Positions 20,001-28,622 of a stretch of DNA of 64,000 bases are shown here, one piece after another. The stretch is taken from assembly GCA_016719945.1 (NCBI GenBank), contig JADJYE010000041.1, positions 62,001-126,000 of the forward strand. The letters are read 5' to 3'. Source of the stretch: Polyangiaceae bacterium. Lineage in GTDB: Bacteria > Myxococcota_A > Polyangia > Polyangiales > Polyangiaceae. The stretch's first letter is position 1; every line of letters starts with the position of its first letter. The position numbers were made by a program, and so were the translations under genes. Under the pieces are notes generated by a model that saw only the letters and a program-made list of their open reading frames with translations, was not told the DNA's origin and did no database searches.

Positions 20001-22503
20001 GTTCGGCGCCGCCGAGCTCGTCGACGCCCTGCTGCCGCAGGCCCGCAGCAGCGAAGACCCGGCCCTGCGGCTCGAGCTCTACGAGCGGCTCGCGGAGCTC
20101 GATGAGCGTGGCCGCGAGGACGCCGCCAGTGGCCTGCTGTTCCGCCGCACGATCCTCGAGGAGAACCCGGGTCACATCAGGACGCTCCGTCGCGTCGCCA
20201 GCGCGCTCATGTCCGGCGGCCGCACGGAGGAGCTCGAGCCCATCGCGATGGAGCTCGCGCGCAACCTCGAGGGCGGCGAGGCCGTCGCCTACGCCGCGAT
20301 CGCGTCGCGGCTCAGGCCTCGCTGGGAGGACACCGCCGAGCCGGTCGCGATCGCCTACGCCCAAGGACGGCCGCTGTGGGCCGTCCGCCAGATGGCAGCG
20401 CACGCGCGGGCTCGCGGCGACCTCTCGATCGCCGCGCAGTGCGACCGAGAGCTGATGAAGCAGACCGAGCGCCCGAGCGAACGGGCGACGCTCGCCGTTC
20501 GAGCCGCCGAGGCGCTTCAGCACATCGGTGACCTCGTGGGCGCGGCCGATCTGCTCAAGGAGGCGATCAAGCTGGCGCCCGAGCACATCGTCGCGAGGCT
20601 CGAGCTCGCCGATGTCCTCGAGGCGTCCTCCGATTTCTCCGCCGCTGCGGCGCAGCTCGAGGCGGCCGCGCAGTCGGTCTCCGACCCCGCGTGGCGGGTC
20701 GAGCTCGACATGCGCGCGGCCCAGCTCTGGCAGGACCAGGTCGGCGACGGCGTTCGCGCCCGCGACGCGCTCGAGCGCGTCGCGGCGTCCGACCCCAACA
20801 ACGCCCTGGCCTTCGAGCGCTTGCGCCAGATCTACGTCGCCGCCGGGGCCCGCGCCGAGCTCGCGGAGCTGCTCGGCCGCCGGATCGACGCGATCGAGGA
20901 TCCGACCGAGCGCGTCGAGATGGAGGTGATGCGCGGCCGGGCCCTCGCCGAGGTGGGCGACGGAGAGGCGGCCAAGCGCGCGCTGGCTGCAGCGCTCGAC
21001 GCGAACCCCGACCACGTGGAGGCGCTCAGCTCCTTCGCAGAGCTGTGCTTCACCGACGGCGACCACGAGGGCGCCGAGCAGGCGCTCATCCGCCTCGCGC
21101 GGTTGACCAGCGAGCCTGACCGCCAGGTCGACATCTACATGCGGCTCGGCCACCTCTACGACGAGCTGCTCCCGAACGACGAGCGCGCGGAGCTCGCCTA
21201 TCAAGAGGTGCTCAAGCGGCGTCCGACGGACGAGCCCGCGCGAGAGAAGCTCATCACGCTGTACCGCCGCGTCGGCCAGCTGCCTCGCGCCCTCGAAGAG
21301 CAGAACGTCCTCGTCAACGCCGCCGAGCAGCCCGACGACAAGTGCAAGCGCACCGTCGAGCTGGCCGAGATCTTGGAAGAGTCTGGCGAGCTGAAGAAGG
21401 CAGAGAGCACGCTCGTCGTCGCCCGCAAGGCGTTCCCGAAGAGCGATCTCGCCCTGCGCGCCCTGGTGAAGTTCTACCAGCGCACGGGTCAGGCCCCGCA
21501 GGCCGCCATCCTCCTCGATCGCGCGGTCGCCGACGCTCGGCGGGCGCTAGGCACGGGGCGGTTCGAGACGTTCCTGTTCGAGACCCTGGCGACCGCGGCC
21601 GAGCTCCGTAACCGAGCCGACGCGGCTGCCGTCGCTCAGTCCGCTGTGCGCGCGATCGAGGGTGAGCCCGGTGAGCTGCCGGGCGTCGGTCTCCGCGCGG
21701 GCGACGCGGCCCTCGACGAGCTGCTGGCGCCCGAGGTCATGACACCTGCGTTCCGCGATCTCCTCCAGCGGACCGGCGCGATGCTCGACACGGCGGTGCC
21801 GTATGACCTCGAGGGCGTGCGCGCCATGCCCGCGCCCTCGCAGATCGAGGTCGCAGCCGAGGTTCGAGAGATCGCGGGCGCGTACGGCCTCTCCCAGATC
21901 CAGATCCTCGTCTCGACGGTCTTGGGACACGTCTGCGTTCCGGCGAGGAGTCACCCGCCCACGATCATCATGGGGCAGTCGCTCGCCTCTCAAGACGCGA
22001 GCGCCGAGCGCACCTTCCTCATCCATCGGGCGATGAAGGTGATTCAGGCCAACGCGGCGGTGTTCGCGCGCACCGCGCCCATCGATCTGTGGCCGCTCCT
22101 CGCTGGCTATCTTCGCGTGTTCAGCCCCCAGTTCTCCCCTCAAGGAGTGGACGCTGCCCGCTTCCAGGACGCTTTCGGTCGCTTGAGCAAGGCTGTCCCA
22201 CCGGGCCTCGGCCACGACGTGGGCCTGTTGGCCGCAGACATCATCGGCTCGATCGGCAACCGCGCGTCCACGCTCAACTCGGCCATCAATGGCTGGGGCT
22301 CCCGCGCCGGGCTGCTCGCCGTGGGCGACGCCAACGTCGCCCTCACGGCCATCGCGTGGGCCGGAGGCAATTCGAATGGCCCGCCCGCGACCGGCAAGGA
22401 CCGACTCACGTGGATCGGCCGCAACGCCGAGGCCCGCGACCTCATCATCTTCTCGGTGAGCGACGCGTACGTCGACGCGCGCGCCCGCCTGGGAGCCGAC
22501 TGA
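16999..22503 (+). CDS. Giant TPR protein, 1834 aa, paralogue-like partner of the preceding gene
   Basis: An 1834-aa protein starting with a disordered region (residues 1-130) that includes a Pro-rich tract near residues 75-105 with runs of up to seven prolines. About 1400 residues of TPR-type helical repeats follow, with good units such as AERALIRLARLTSEPDRQVDIYMRLGHLY near residue 1370. The C-terminal 250 residues parallel those of the upstream protein: P-T-I-I-M-G-Q-S, FLIHRAMKVI, then W-G-S-R-A-G-L-L-A-V-G-D-x-N-V-A-L. The ATGA overlap with the gene before implies stoichiometric co-translation. No catalytic motif was found. Probably a large cytoplasmic assembly platform; function unknown. 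Confidence 0.85.
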   Translation: MSDQKKNQGPFPSGTPVVRDAIPTADEGDALLDMLFDDAPRESAPEPDANPSGARPSGAGPSDAAPSDAEATPIPGAALAAPPPPPPAPPPPPPPAPRRPPPPPRGEVVSPPGWASPPRPTAPTEPEPEMEEIATRAFSLDPAALEALKSSDREVDLSGAAFAQPPAAAEPAPYDDDDDEGRTIVAHSALAVADYLPSAAAAALEVEAGEEVSLEAGEEALLGDYPAIDGGEIDAAEEALIDLGADEPEGAALDDAGEARVVSLSARPAFLGDAADEQHASQVLAATPGMRDGFLERAAWMREEAALASDKTQRARLLLTVSELLSMAGEDEPALAAAREAHQLAPNVPMVTRQHRTALLSAGDFERATEVLEGEVRHSPTNEGRAHAAWLGAEIARLVQRDDASAKRRAEQAMRASPSDPRPSVQRFVEAARELPEPSALTKIKPSDPEGLAALGSAFALVASLRGAPPAKGAVPRHVVELALAARAALGGSDPQAMVAAASRLRDTSFRAGACWLTAALAAPHDASRGVALAALREIAPHSLNARRALAALSVEAGESVDPRDPNAFAPIDRVALAALDAARPHPAGLAGREMLASILDDAAVETNGTDAARGVADLTGPVIAALLGSGEQRLSRLRFSHGGAAGARAAALLGRTLASMPVPESAEAAAASRESIDGALTELVQAAGDGLQPHWSASLRAPQLELDIDARATDRVAQAIATWGADGDRPADASGVLVAALLAELSGDVDAARASYTEIHRDDPTTEVIARAAAAASTPELATMLREHAATMQAGVNRAVLFTECAIRFGSLATAAAHLAEGEESPQANAFAEEAETCARGAAELAPDVPLATHLGEMSARARGDQAALVEWLKLRRESSDDPIERAHDLTREALLVSDGESNAASSLLEVALAARPSDFCLRELYERLSPEPTADRATWREARLGEVPRDEAARLATEAALEYERAGDLEAAARCAKAAEGFGDRDLAPIAAYRFALAGFGAAELVDALLPQARSSEDPALRLELYERLAELDERGREDAASGLLFRRTILEENPGHIRTLRRVASALMSGGRTEELEPIAMELARNLEGGEAVAYAAIASRLRPRWEDTAEPVAIAYAQGRPLWAVRQMAAHARARGDLSIAAQCDRELMKQTERPSERATLAVRAAEALQHIGDLVGAADLLKEAIKLAPEHIVARLELADVLEASSDFSAAAAQLEAAAQSVSDPAWRVELDMRAAQLWQDQVGDGVRARDALERVAASDPNNALAFERLRQIYVAAGARAELAELLGRRIDAIEDPTERVEMEVMRGRALAEVGDGEAAKRALAAALDANPDHVEALSSFAELCFTDGDHEGAEQALIRLARLTSEPDRQVDIYMRLGHLYDELLPNDERAELAYQEVLKRRPTDEPAREKLITLYRRVGQLPRALEEQNVLVNAAEQPDDKCKRTVELAEILEESGELKKAESTLVVARKAFPKSDLALRALVKFYQRTGQAPQAAILLDRAVADARRALGTGRFETFLFETLATAAELRNRADAAAVAQSAVRAIEGEPGELPGVGLRAGDAALDELLAPEVMTPAFRDLLQRTGAMLDTAVPYDLEGVRAMPAPSQIEVAAEVREIAGAYGLSQIQILVSTVLGHVCVPARSHPPTIIMGQSLASQDASAERTFLIHRAMKVIQANAAVFARTAPIDLWPLLAGYLRVFSPQFSPQGVDAARFQDAFGRLSKAVPPGLGHDVGLLAADIIGSIGNRASTLNSAINGWGSRAGLLAVGDANVALTAIAWAGGNSNGPPATGKDRLTWIGRNAEARDLIIFSVSDAYVDARARLGAD

Positions 22504-22529
22504 CGAAACGATCTCGAGAGGAGCCCACC

Positions 22530-22886
22530 ATGACCGACCGAGCCCGAGTGTCAGGCCACCCCATTCGTCGCGCGGCTCTGCTCTTCTTCGCGCTGCCTGC
22601 GTTCGTCGGGCTTTCGGCGCTCTCGGTCGGCGCGTGCGGCGGGGGAGGCTATGGCTTGTGCGATCGCGCGTGTGACTGCGAGGGCTGCTCCGACTCAGAG
22701 CTCGAGTCCTGCTACAACGCCGTCGAGGACGCCGCGCTCGACGCCGATCAAGAGGGCTGTGGGGCCGAATACGATGAGTTCATCGCCTGCGCTCACGACG
22801 CCTTCGAATGCGTGAACGACCGGGTCGAATACGGAAACTCCTGCTTCGGAGAGGCGGCCGAGCTCACCGAGTGCGTCCTCAACTGA
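22530..22886 (+). CDS. Small Cys-rich lipoprotein
   Basis: A 118-aa protein with an N-terminal hydrophobic signal and a lipobox-like LSVGAC (Cys at about residue 36), followed by GGGGYGL. The mature part holds ten further cysteines (C-D-R-A-C-D-C-E-G-C near its start; single Cys at regular spacing afterwards), which suggests a disulfide-bonded helical bundle. ATG 22530 follows GAGAGGAGCCC, a strong ribosome-binding site, 26 bp after the TPR gene, so it may belong to that operon. Not recognised as a named family. Confidence 0.7.
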   Translation: MTDRARVSGHPIRRAALLFFALPAFVGLSALSVGACGGGGYGLCDRACDCEGCSDSELESCYNAVEDAALDADQEGCGAEYDEFIACAHDAFECVNDRVEYGNSCFGEAAELTECVLN

Positions 22887-22924
22887 CGGTTCGCCCGCTG
22901 TAGTCGCGCCGGGCGCGACCGTGT

Positions 22925-23314
22925 ATGGCTCCCCGCATGCACTCCAAGCGCCCTCGTCTGTCGTGGTCTCACGCCGTAGCGCTTTTCCTCCTCGCCAGCG
23001 GCGCGGCGCTCGCCGCGTGCGGCTCGAAAGAGCCGCCGCCCCCGCCGCCGGATCCGCTCGTGACGCAGGGCGCGTATTGCCAGCGCACCGGCGCAGCGTT
23101 CTGCAAGTGCGTCGGCCTCGCCGAGGCGGCTTGTATGGAGGCGTACAGCATCACGTGTATGGCCGGCAAAGATGGCAGCGCGATGAGCGATCGCACCGAG
23201 ACGCAGACTCAGACGTGTGAGGCAGCGCTTTCACAGCGGTGCACGACGGTGGCGACGGGGCAGATGCCCCCCGAGTGTCCTGGCATCGCGCCGAAGATCC
23301 CGGGCCTCAACTAG
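22925..23314 (+). CDS. Small Cys-containing lipoprotein
   Basis: A 129-aa protein with the signal ALFLLASGAALAAC, a classical lipobox (LAAC), then a Ser-Lys-Glu-poly-Pro linker. The mature domain carries paired cysteines (YCQRTGAAFCKC, ACMEAYSITC, CEAALSQRC), compatible with a disulfide-stabilised fold. Either ATG 22925 or ATG 22937 can start it. It lies 38 bp after another Cys-rich lipoprotein gene. Function unknown; outer membrane location is predicted from the lack of an inner-membrane retention residue after Cys. Confidence 0.7.
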   Translation: MAPRMHSKRPRLSWSHAVALFLLASGAALAACGSKEPPPPPPDPLVTQGAYCQRTGAAFCKCVGLAEAACMEAYSITCMAGKDGSAMSDRTETQTQTCEAALSQRCTTVATGQMPPECPGIAPKIPGLN

Positions 23315-23319
23315 CCACG

Positions 23320-23709
23320 TCAGCCGGCGTCCGGGGGGCCGCCCGTCTCCCGCCTGTCGCGCTCCGCGCGCGTCAGGGTGGGCGGGCACACGACGGGGAC
23401 GTTGCGCTCCCGCGTGGCGCCTCCCTCTCGGGCGCACGTCATCCCGATCAGGCGGATGCGCTCGCCCACCTCGAGGTCCTTGGGGCACGCGACGTCGGGG
23501 ACGAGCGTCTCGCGCGGGGCGTCCTCCTCGAAGCGCTCGATGACGCAGCGCTCGCTGGTTCGGGTCATCACGTAGCGGGCGCGGGGCCTCGTCGTAGACG
23601 ACAGCGACGTCGCGGGCTCGACCTTCAAGGGGTCGGAGGGCACGTCGCGAGGCTCGCCGCACGCGGCGGCGAGCGCGAGCGCGAGCGCGCTCAGAACAGG
23701 GCGGGCCAC
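23320..23709 (-). CDS. Putative lipoprotein, 129 aa
   Basis: A short secreted protein starting at GTG 23709, inside the last codons of the MlaE-like permease gene (19-bp overlap). The signal ALALALAAAC is a lipobox with the Cys at about residue 17. The mature protein contains RARYVMTRTSERCVIERFEEDAPRET, four cysteines in all, and an Arg-rich end. It is the last gene of a minus-strand run with the permease and a second lipoprotein, which suggests a shared envelope role. It meets the 22925-23314 gene tail to tail with five bases between. No family recognised. Confidence 0.6.
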   Translation of the reverse strand: MARPVLSALALALAAACGEPRDVPSDPLKVEPATSLSSTTRPRARYVMTRTSERCVIERFEEDAPRETLVPDVACPKDLEVGERIRLIGMTCAREGGATRERNVPVVCPPTLTRAERDRRETGGPPDAG

Positions 23710-24557
23710 AGCAGGAACGAGACCTTCGTGAGCAGAAAGTCGGCGACGAGCACGGCGATCGACGTCGTCACGACCGCGGCCGTCGTGCTCTGCCCCACAC
23801 CCTCGGTGCCGCCGCGCGTGATGAGGCCGAAGTGGCAGCCGACGATGGCGATGATGGCGCCATAGAACGGCGTCTTGAACATGCCGCTGTAGACGTCTCG
23901 AAAGATGACGCTCGACAGCGCGGTCTTCAGGAAGAACTGCGCAGGGACGTTGAACTCGACCGAGGTGATGAACATCGCCCCGCAGAAGCCGAGCACCAGG
24001 GCGAACGAGCTCAAGAGCGGCATCACGATGGCGCACGCGAGCAGGCGCGGCAGCACCAGCTTCTTCAGCGGGTCCGCCCCGAGGCTGCGGATGGCGTCGA
24101 TCTGCTCAGTGACGTTCATCGAGCCGAGCTCGGCGGCGATTCCGGCGGCGATCCTCCCGCCGACGATGACCGCGGTGAGGGTCGGCGCGAGCTCGCGCGA
24201 GAAGCTGATGGCCACGATGCGCCCCGTGTACTCCATGCCGCCGAAGCGCTGGAGCCCGAAGGCGAACTGCACGGCCATGACCATCCCCACGAACACCGCC
24301 GTGATGGCGGCGATCGAGAGCGAGCGCACCCCGAGCGCTTCGAACTGATACATCGTCGCGCCGAATTCGAACGGGCGGTGGAAGATCGAGGCGAGCGCGC
24401 CCCAGGTCATGCGGCTCGCGTGCCCGAAGTGCTCGAAGAACGCCCGAAACCGCGCCCCGAAACGCTCGAGGGCGTTGGGCATGTGGGGGGGCGGTATGGA
24501 GGCGAGCTTCGGAGGCTTCGCCTGGCTCGGCGGGCCGTCCAGCGTGTGTTGTGTCAC
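23691..24557 (-). CDS. mlaE: MlaE/YrbE-family ABC transporter permease
   Basis: A 288-aa inner-membrane permease of the phospholipid/lipid-trafficking Mla/Mce type. The conserved core is present: FVGMVMAVQFAFGLQRFGGMEYTGRIVAISFSRELAPTLTAVIVGGRIAAGIAAELGSMNVTEQIDAIRSLGADPLKKLVLPR, and GLITRGGTEGVGQSTTAAVVTTS near the end. Five to six hydrophobic segments are visible. A 60-residue hydrophilic N-terminal extension precedes the core. GTG 24557 overlaps the stop of the upstream lipoprotein gene (GTGA). The usual ATPase (MlaF) and MCE-domain protein (MlaD) are not next to it, so they must be elsewhere. Confidence 0.88.
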   Translation of the reverse strand: MTQHTLDGPPSQAKPPKLASIPPPHMPNALERFGARFRAFFEHFGHASRMTWGALASIFHRPFEFGATMYQFEALGVRSLSIAAITAVFVGMVMAVQFAFGLQRFGGMEYTGRIVAISFSRELAPTLTAVIVGGRIAAGIAAELGSMNVTEQIDAIRSLGADPLKKLVLPRLLACAIVMPLLSSFALVLGFCGAMFITSVEFNVPAQFFLKTALSSVIFRDVYSGMFKTPFYGAIIAIVGCHFGLITRGGTEGVGQSTTAAVVTTSIAVLVADFLLTKVSFLLWPALF

Positions 24558-25075
24558 GGCGACACCTCCCTTGGCAGCGCCCTGAAGTCGCGCGTCCAGC
24601 CCTCGAAGGCCGGAGCGCCGGACTCGAACCGCTCGGGGCTCGAGAAGTACAAGAGGTCGTAGACGCAGCGGTCCTTCTTCATGACCCAGACCAGGAAGCG
24701 ACGGTTCACGCCGTCGAGCTTCGCGGTGATGTCGGTCCGCATCGCCTCGCGTCCGTCGAAGGGTACGACGCTCTCGCTGTGGGTCACCCGCTCGGTGAAG
24801 CGGATGAACAGGTGCTGGGTCAGGCTCCTGAGGGGCGTGTCCTCGGCGTCGCGATCGCAGCGCGCGTTGACCAGGATCTGGCCGCCGCTCGCCGTGTCGG
24901 CGTAGGCCAAGGCAGCGCCGGTCGCTGCCATGGGGCGCCACGCCGCGGGCGCAGGCGAGACGCGGAATGCAAACCCGTCGCCCCGGTAGACACTACCGTC
25001 GAACTGAGAAGCACACCCCGCCAGGGCCGCCGCGAGCCCCAGCGCCGCGACGAGCTTCGACAAGAGAAGCCGCAT
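24554..25075 (-). CDS. Putative outer-membrane lipoprotein upstream of the MlaE-like permease
   Basis: A 173-aa protein with signal AALGLAAALAGC (lipobox LAGC, Cys at about residue 21). The mature part reads VYRGDGFAFRVSPAPAAW, a strand-rich start seen in proteins that bind or sense lipids or stress, then QHLFIRFTERVTHSESVVPFDGREAMRTDITAKLDGVNRRFLVWVMKKDRCVYDLLYFS. Its GTGA overlap with the permease gene suggests it serves the same lipid-transport system, perhaps as an accessory in the outer membrane. That role is inference only. Confidence 0.65.
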   Translation of the reverse strand: MRLLLSKLVAALGLAAALAGCASQFDGSVYRGDGFAFRVSPAPAAWRPMAATGAALAYADTASGGQILVNARCDRDAEDTPLRSLTQHLFIRFTERVTHSESVVPFDGREAMRTDITAKLDGVNRRFLVWVMKKDRCVYDLLYFSSPERFESGAPAFEGWTRDFRALPREVSP

Positions 25076-25121
25076 CCGGCAAGGACGCTAGCACGGGTCG
25101 GCGGCCCGGCCGAGGGTCGCG

Positions 25122-26942
25122 TCAGCCAAAGGCCTCGTCGCTGAGGTCCATGAGCTCGAGGCTGCTCTGCTCGACGAGCTTGCGGGTGAGGGTGAGCCCG
25201 GGGAGCACGTTCTTGCACCACCATCGGCAGGCGGCGAGCTTGCCCTGGTAGAAGGCCGCGTCCTCGGGGCGCGCCACGAGGCCACGCTGCGCTGCGACGG
25301 CCTGCCGAACCCAGAGCCAGCCGATGACGAGCTCGGCGGTGGCGGCGAGGATCCGGTTGCCCTGGAAGCCCACGTGGTAGAGCGACTCGCCAACCTTGCC
25401 CATCATCGCCCCGAAGATCCCCTTCAGGTCTCCGAGGGCGCGGGCGAGCGCTGCGCGATCCTCCGCGAGGGCTGCGCCGCCGAGGTCGCTCTTGGCCAGC
25501 GCCTCGATCTGCTCGAGCAGCGCGGTGAGGGTGCTCCCGCCGTCCTTCGCGACCTTGCGGAAGAACAGATCGAGCGCCTGGATGTGGGTCGTGCCCTCGT
25601 ACAAGGTGTCGATCTTCTGGTCGCGCACATACTGCTCGATCGGGTAGTCCTGGCAGTATCCGGAGCCGCCGTAGGTCTGGAGGCTCAGCGACAGCTGCTC
25701 GTACGCCTTCTCGGAGCAGTACCCCTTCACGAGCGGGAGGAGCATGTCGTTCAGCTTGTCGAGGTCGTCGGCCTCCTTCGCGCCGTGGCCGCCCGCGATC
25801 TCGACCTGGTCCTGCACCCACGCGGTGTAGAGGCACAGCGAGCGCATCCCCTCGGCGTGCGCCTTCTGGCTCATGAGCATGCGCCGCACGTCGGGGTGGC
25901 TGAGGATCTTCACGCGCGGCGAGGTCTTGTCTGCTGCGCGCAACAAGTCGGGCCCCTGGACGCGCTCGTTCGCGTACCCGAGCGCGTTCTTGTAAGCCGT
26001 CGAGAGCGTCGACATGCTCTTCACGCCGACCGCCATGCGCGCCTGCTCGATGACGTGGAACATCTGACGAATGCCGTCGTGCACGTCGCCGAGCAGGAGG
26101 CCGCGCGCGGGCTTGCCGTCTCCGAAGACCAGCTCGCACGTCGCCGAGCCCTTGATGCCCATCTTCTTCTCGAGCTTCGAGACGATCACGCCGTTGCGCT
26201 CGCCGAGCGACCCGTCCTCGTTGACCCAGAACTTGGGGACCAGGAACAGGCTCAGCCCCTTGGTTCCGCCCGGCGCTCCCTCGCGCCGCGCGAGCACCAT
26301 GTGGATGATGTTCTCCGGCACGTCGAACTCACCGTTCGTGATGAAGCGCTTCGTGCCCTCGATCTCCCAGACGTCGCCCATGCCCGGCTTCGCGCGCGTC
26401 CGCCCCGCGCCGACGTCGCTGCCGGCGTCGGGCTCGGTGAGGACCATCGACCCGCCCCAGCGCCGCTCGAGCAGCGCCGGGATGAAGCGGCGCTTCTGCT
26501 CGTCGGTGCCGTGGCGGTCGATGGTGCGCGCGGCAAACGTGCCGAACAGGTAGAACGCGAGCGGCGCGTTGGCGCCGGCCGTGAACTCGAACGTCGCCCA
26601 CCCGACGCTCGGCGGCACGCCCATCCCGCCCATGTGCTCGGGCACGGTGAGCATGTGGGCCTGCGCGTCGTAGAACTGCTCGTAGCCGCGGCGAAGGCCC
26701 TCCGGGATCTTCACGTTGCCCTCGGCGTCGAGCTCGAGGGGGACACGGTCGCTCTCCGCGAAGCTCTTCTGAAGCTCGGCCGTGCACAGCTTCTCGGAGG
26801 CCTTCACGGCCTCGCGGATCGTCGCCTCGTCGAGCGCGGCGTACGGTGCCTTGCCGAGCGACGTCGTCTGGATCTCCAGGACCTCGAACAGCTGGAACAT
26901 GGTGTCGCGGACGTTGCTTTTGTAGTGAAGCTCGGAGCTCAT
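25122..26942 (-). CDS. Acyl-CoA dehydrogenase (long, ~600-aa FadE-like class)
   Basis: A 606-aa FAD enzyme that oxidises acyl-CoA to trans-2-enoyl-CoA in fatty-acid degradation. It has the extra N-terminal helices and C-terminal domain of the ~600-aa subclass. Visible motifs are the FAD/substrate strand GGSMVLTEPDAGSDVG, the central KRFITNGEFD, GIKGSATCELVF, and YGGSGYCQDYPIEQYVRDQKIDTLYEGTTHIQ. The Glu of YEGTT (near residue 447) is the likely catalytic base. It reads away from cysS across a 111-bp spacer. No beta-oxidation partners lie nearby. Confidence 0.92.
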   Translation of the reverse strand: MSSELHYKSNVRDTMFQLFEVLEIQTTSLGKAPYAALDEATIREAVKASEKLCTAELQKSFAESDRVPLELDAEGNVKIPEGLRRGYEQFYDAQAHMLTVPEHMGGMGVPPSVGWATFEFTAGANAPLAFYLFGTFAARTIDRHGTDEQKRRFIPALLERRWGGSMVLTEPDAGSDVGAGRTRAKPGMGDVWEIEGTKRFITNGEFDVPENIIHMVLARREGAPGGTKGLSLFLVPKFWVNEDGSLGERNGVIVSKLEKKMGIKGSATCELVFGDGKPARGLLLGDVHDGIRQMFHVIEQARMAVGVKSMSTLSTAYKNALGYANERVQGPDLLRAADKTSPRVKILSHPDVRRMLMSQKAHAEGMRSLCLYTAWVQDQVEIAGGHGAKEADDLDKLNDMLLPLVKGYCSEKAYEQLSLSLQTYGGSGYCQDYPIEQYVRDQKIDTLYEGTTHIQALDLFFRKVAKDGGSTLTALLEQIEALAKSDLGGAALAEDRAALARALGDLKGIFGAMMGKVGESLYHVGFQGNRILAATAELVIGWLWVRQAVAAQRGLVARPEDAAFYQGKLAACRWWCKNVLPGLTLTRKLVEQSSLELMDLSDEAFG

Positions 26943-27053
26943 GGCGGTGCCGGTTGGTTAGCACGGCGCGCGGCCCGCGGGTGCGAGCCGTGGACCGCAA
27001 CCGACCGTCAGCCTGCGCGTGACGCCTGCGTCCGTTCGCGTTAACCAGCCCCC

Positions 27054-28598
27054 ATGTCCGAGACGTCGTTGCGGCTCTTCGACTCGCTCTCCGCGCAGCC
27101 TCAGCCTTTCATCCCGCGTCCGACCGGGGAGGTCGGCGTCTATTGCTGCGGGCCGACCGTCTACGACGTCGCCCACGTGGGGCACGCTCGGGCAGCGCTC
27201 GCCCCCGACGTCCTGGTCCGGCACCTGCGGGCCGAGGGGCACAAGGTCAAGTACGTCCGAAACGTCACGGACGTCGACGACAAGATCTTGCGGCGCGCCT
27301 CCGAGAACAACGAAGACCCGCTCGCCCTCTCGGCGCGCATGACCGTCCTCTACCAGCAGGACATCGCCGCGCTCGGCTGCGCTGCCCCCGACGTCGAGCC
27401 GAAGGTCAGCGAGCACATCGGCGACATCATCTCCCTCATCTCGGGCCTCATCGAGCGTGGCGCGGCCTACGTCGTGGAGGAGCAAGGGTCGAAGAGCGTC
27501 TACTACGCGGTGCGGACGTTCCCGACCTACGGCAAGCTCTCCAAGCGCAAGATCGAGGACCTTCAAGTCGGCGCGCGCATCGAGGCCAACGAGACCAAGC
27601 GCGACCCGCTCGACTTCGCGCTCTGGAAGGGCTGCGACGAGAGCGGCTGGGGCTGGCCGAGCCCGTGGGGCAAGGGTCGCCCGGGATGGCACATCGAGTG
27701 CTCCGCGATGAGCGCCCGCCACCTCGGACATGGCTTCGACGTCCATGCCGGCGGCATGGACCTCATCTTCCCGCACCACGAGAACGAGATCGCCCAGAGC
27801 GAGGGGGCGTTCCCGGGCGAGGGGCCGTTCGTCCGCACGTGGATCCACAACGGCTTCGTCAACGTCGACAAAGAGAAGATGGCGAAGTCGCTCGGCAACT
27901 TCGTCACGATCCGCCAGGTCTACGAGCGCAACGACCCCGAGGCGCTGCGCTACTTCCTGCTGTCGGTCCACTACCGCGGGCCCATCGCGTTCGACACCGA
28001 CAAGCTCGAGGACGGCCGCGTCGTGTTCCCCGGGGTCGTCGAGGCCGAGCGCCGCGTCGACTACCTCTACCAGACGCTGGCGCGCCTCCGCGCGCTCGCC
28101 GAGAGCAGCTCGACGAGCACCATCGGCATCTTGCCGCCCTCGGTCGCGCCCTTTCAGACCCTCGCGAACGAGGCACTGCCGCGCGTCGTCGCCGCGCTCG
28201 ACGACGACCTCAACACCCCGGTCGTGCTCGCGGTGCTCGCCGACATCGCCAAGGCCGGAAACGAGCTGTGCGATCTCGCGCAACGCAAGAAGGACCCCTC
28301 GATCGCGCGCAACGCGCCGTACGTCGCCGGTCGCCTCGCGAAGGCGCTGGTCGACATCACCGCGCGGCTGGGGCTCCTGCAGGCGAGCGGGGACGTGTAC
28401 ACCGCGCGCACCCAGGCGCAGCGGCTCGCGCTCCGCGGCCTGACGGCCGAGGCGATCGACCAGAAAATCAAAGACCGCGCCGACGCGCGCGCCTCGAAGG
28501 ACTTCGCCCGTGCCGACGCGCTCCGCACCGAGCTGACGGCGCTCGCCGTCGAGGTCTTCGACAGCCCCACCGGGACGACCTGGCGCCTGCTGGCGTAA
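27054..28598 (+). CDS. cysS: Cysteinyl-tRNA synthetase
   Basis: A 514-aa class I synthetase that charges tRNA-Cys. The zinc/cysteine site begins at YCCGPTVYD, and the HIGH-type motif reads HVGH at residues 41-44. Other conserved blocks are DVDDKI, RPGWHIECSAMS, FDVHAGGMDLIFPHHENEIAQSE, and the KMSKS loop as KMAKS (275-279). The anticodon-binding tail ends in ADALRTELTALAVEVFDSPTGTTWR. Length is slightly above the E. coli enzyme (461 aa), mostly through a longer C-terminal half. ATG 27054 agrees with the family start. Confidence 0.96.
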   Translation: MSETSLRLFDSLSAQPQPFIPRPTGEVGVYCCGPTVYDVAHVGHARAALAPDVLVRHLRAEGHKVKYVRNVTDVDDKILRRASENNEDPLALSARMTVLYQQDIAALGCAAPDVEPKVSEHIGDIISLISGLIERGAAYVVEEQGSKSVYYAVRTFPTYGKLSKRKIEDLQVGARIEANETKRDPLDFALWKGCDESGWGWPSPWGKGRPGWHIECSAMSARHLGHGFDVHAGGMDLIFPHHENEIAQSEGAFPGEGPFVRTWIHNGFVNVDKEKMAKSLGNFVTIRQVYERNDPEALRYFLLSVHYRGPIAFDTDKLEDGRVVFPGVVEAERRVDYLYQTLARLRALAESSSTSTIGILPPSVAPFQTLANEALPRVVAALDDDLNTPVVLAVLADIAKAGNELCDLAQRKKDPSIARNAPYVAGRLAKALVDITARLGLLQASGDVYTARTQAQRLALRGLTAEAIDQKIKDRADARASKDFARADALRTELTALAVEVFDSPTGTTWRLLA

Positions 28599-28622
28599 GT
28601 CCCATGGGCGCGCGACTCGCGC

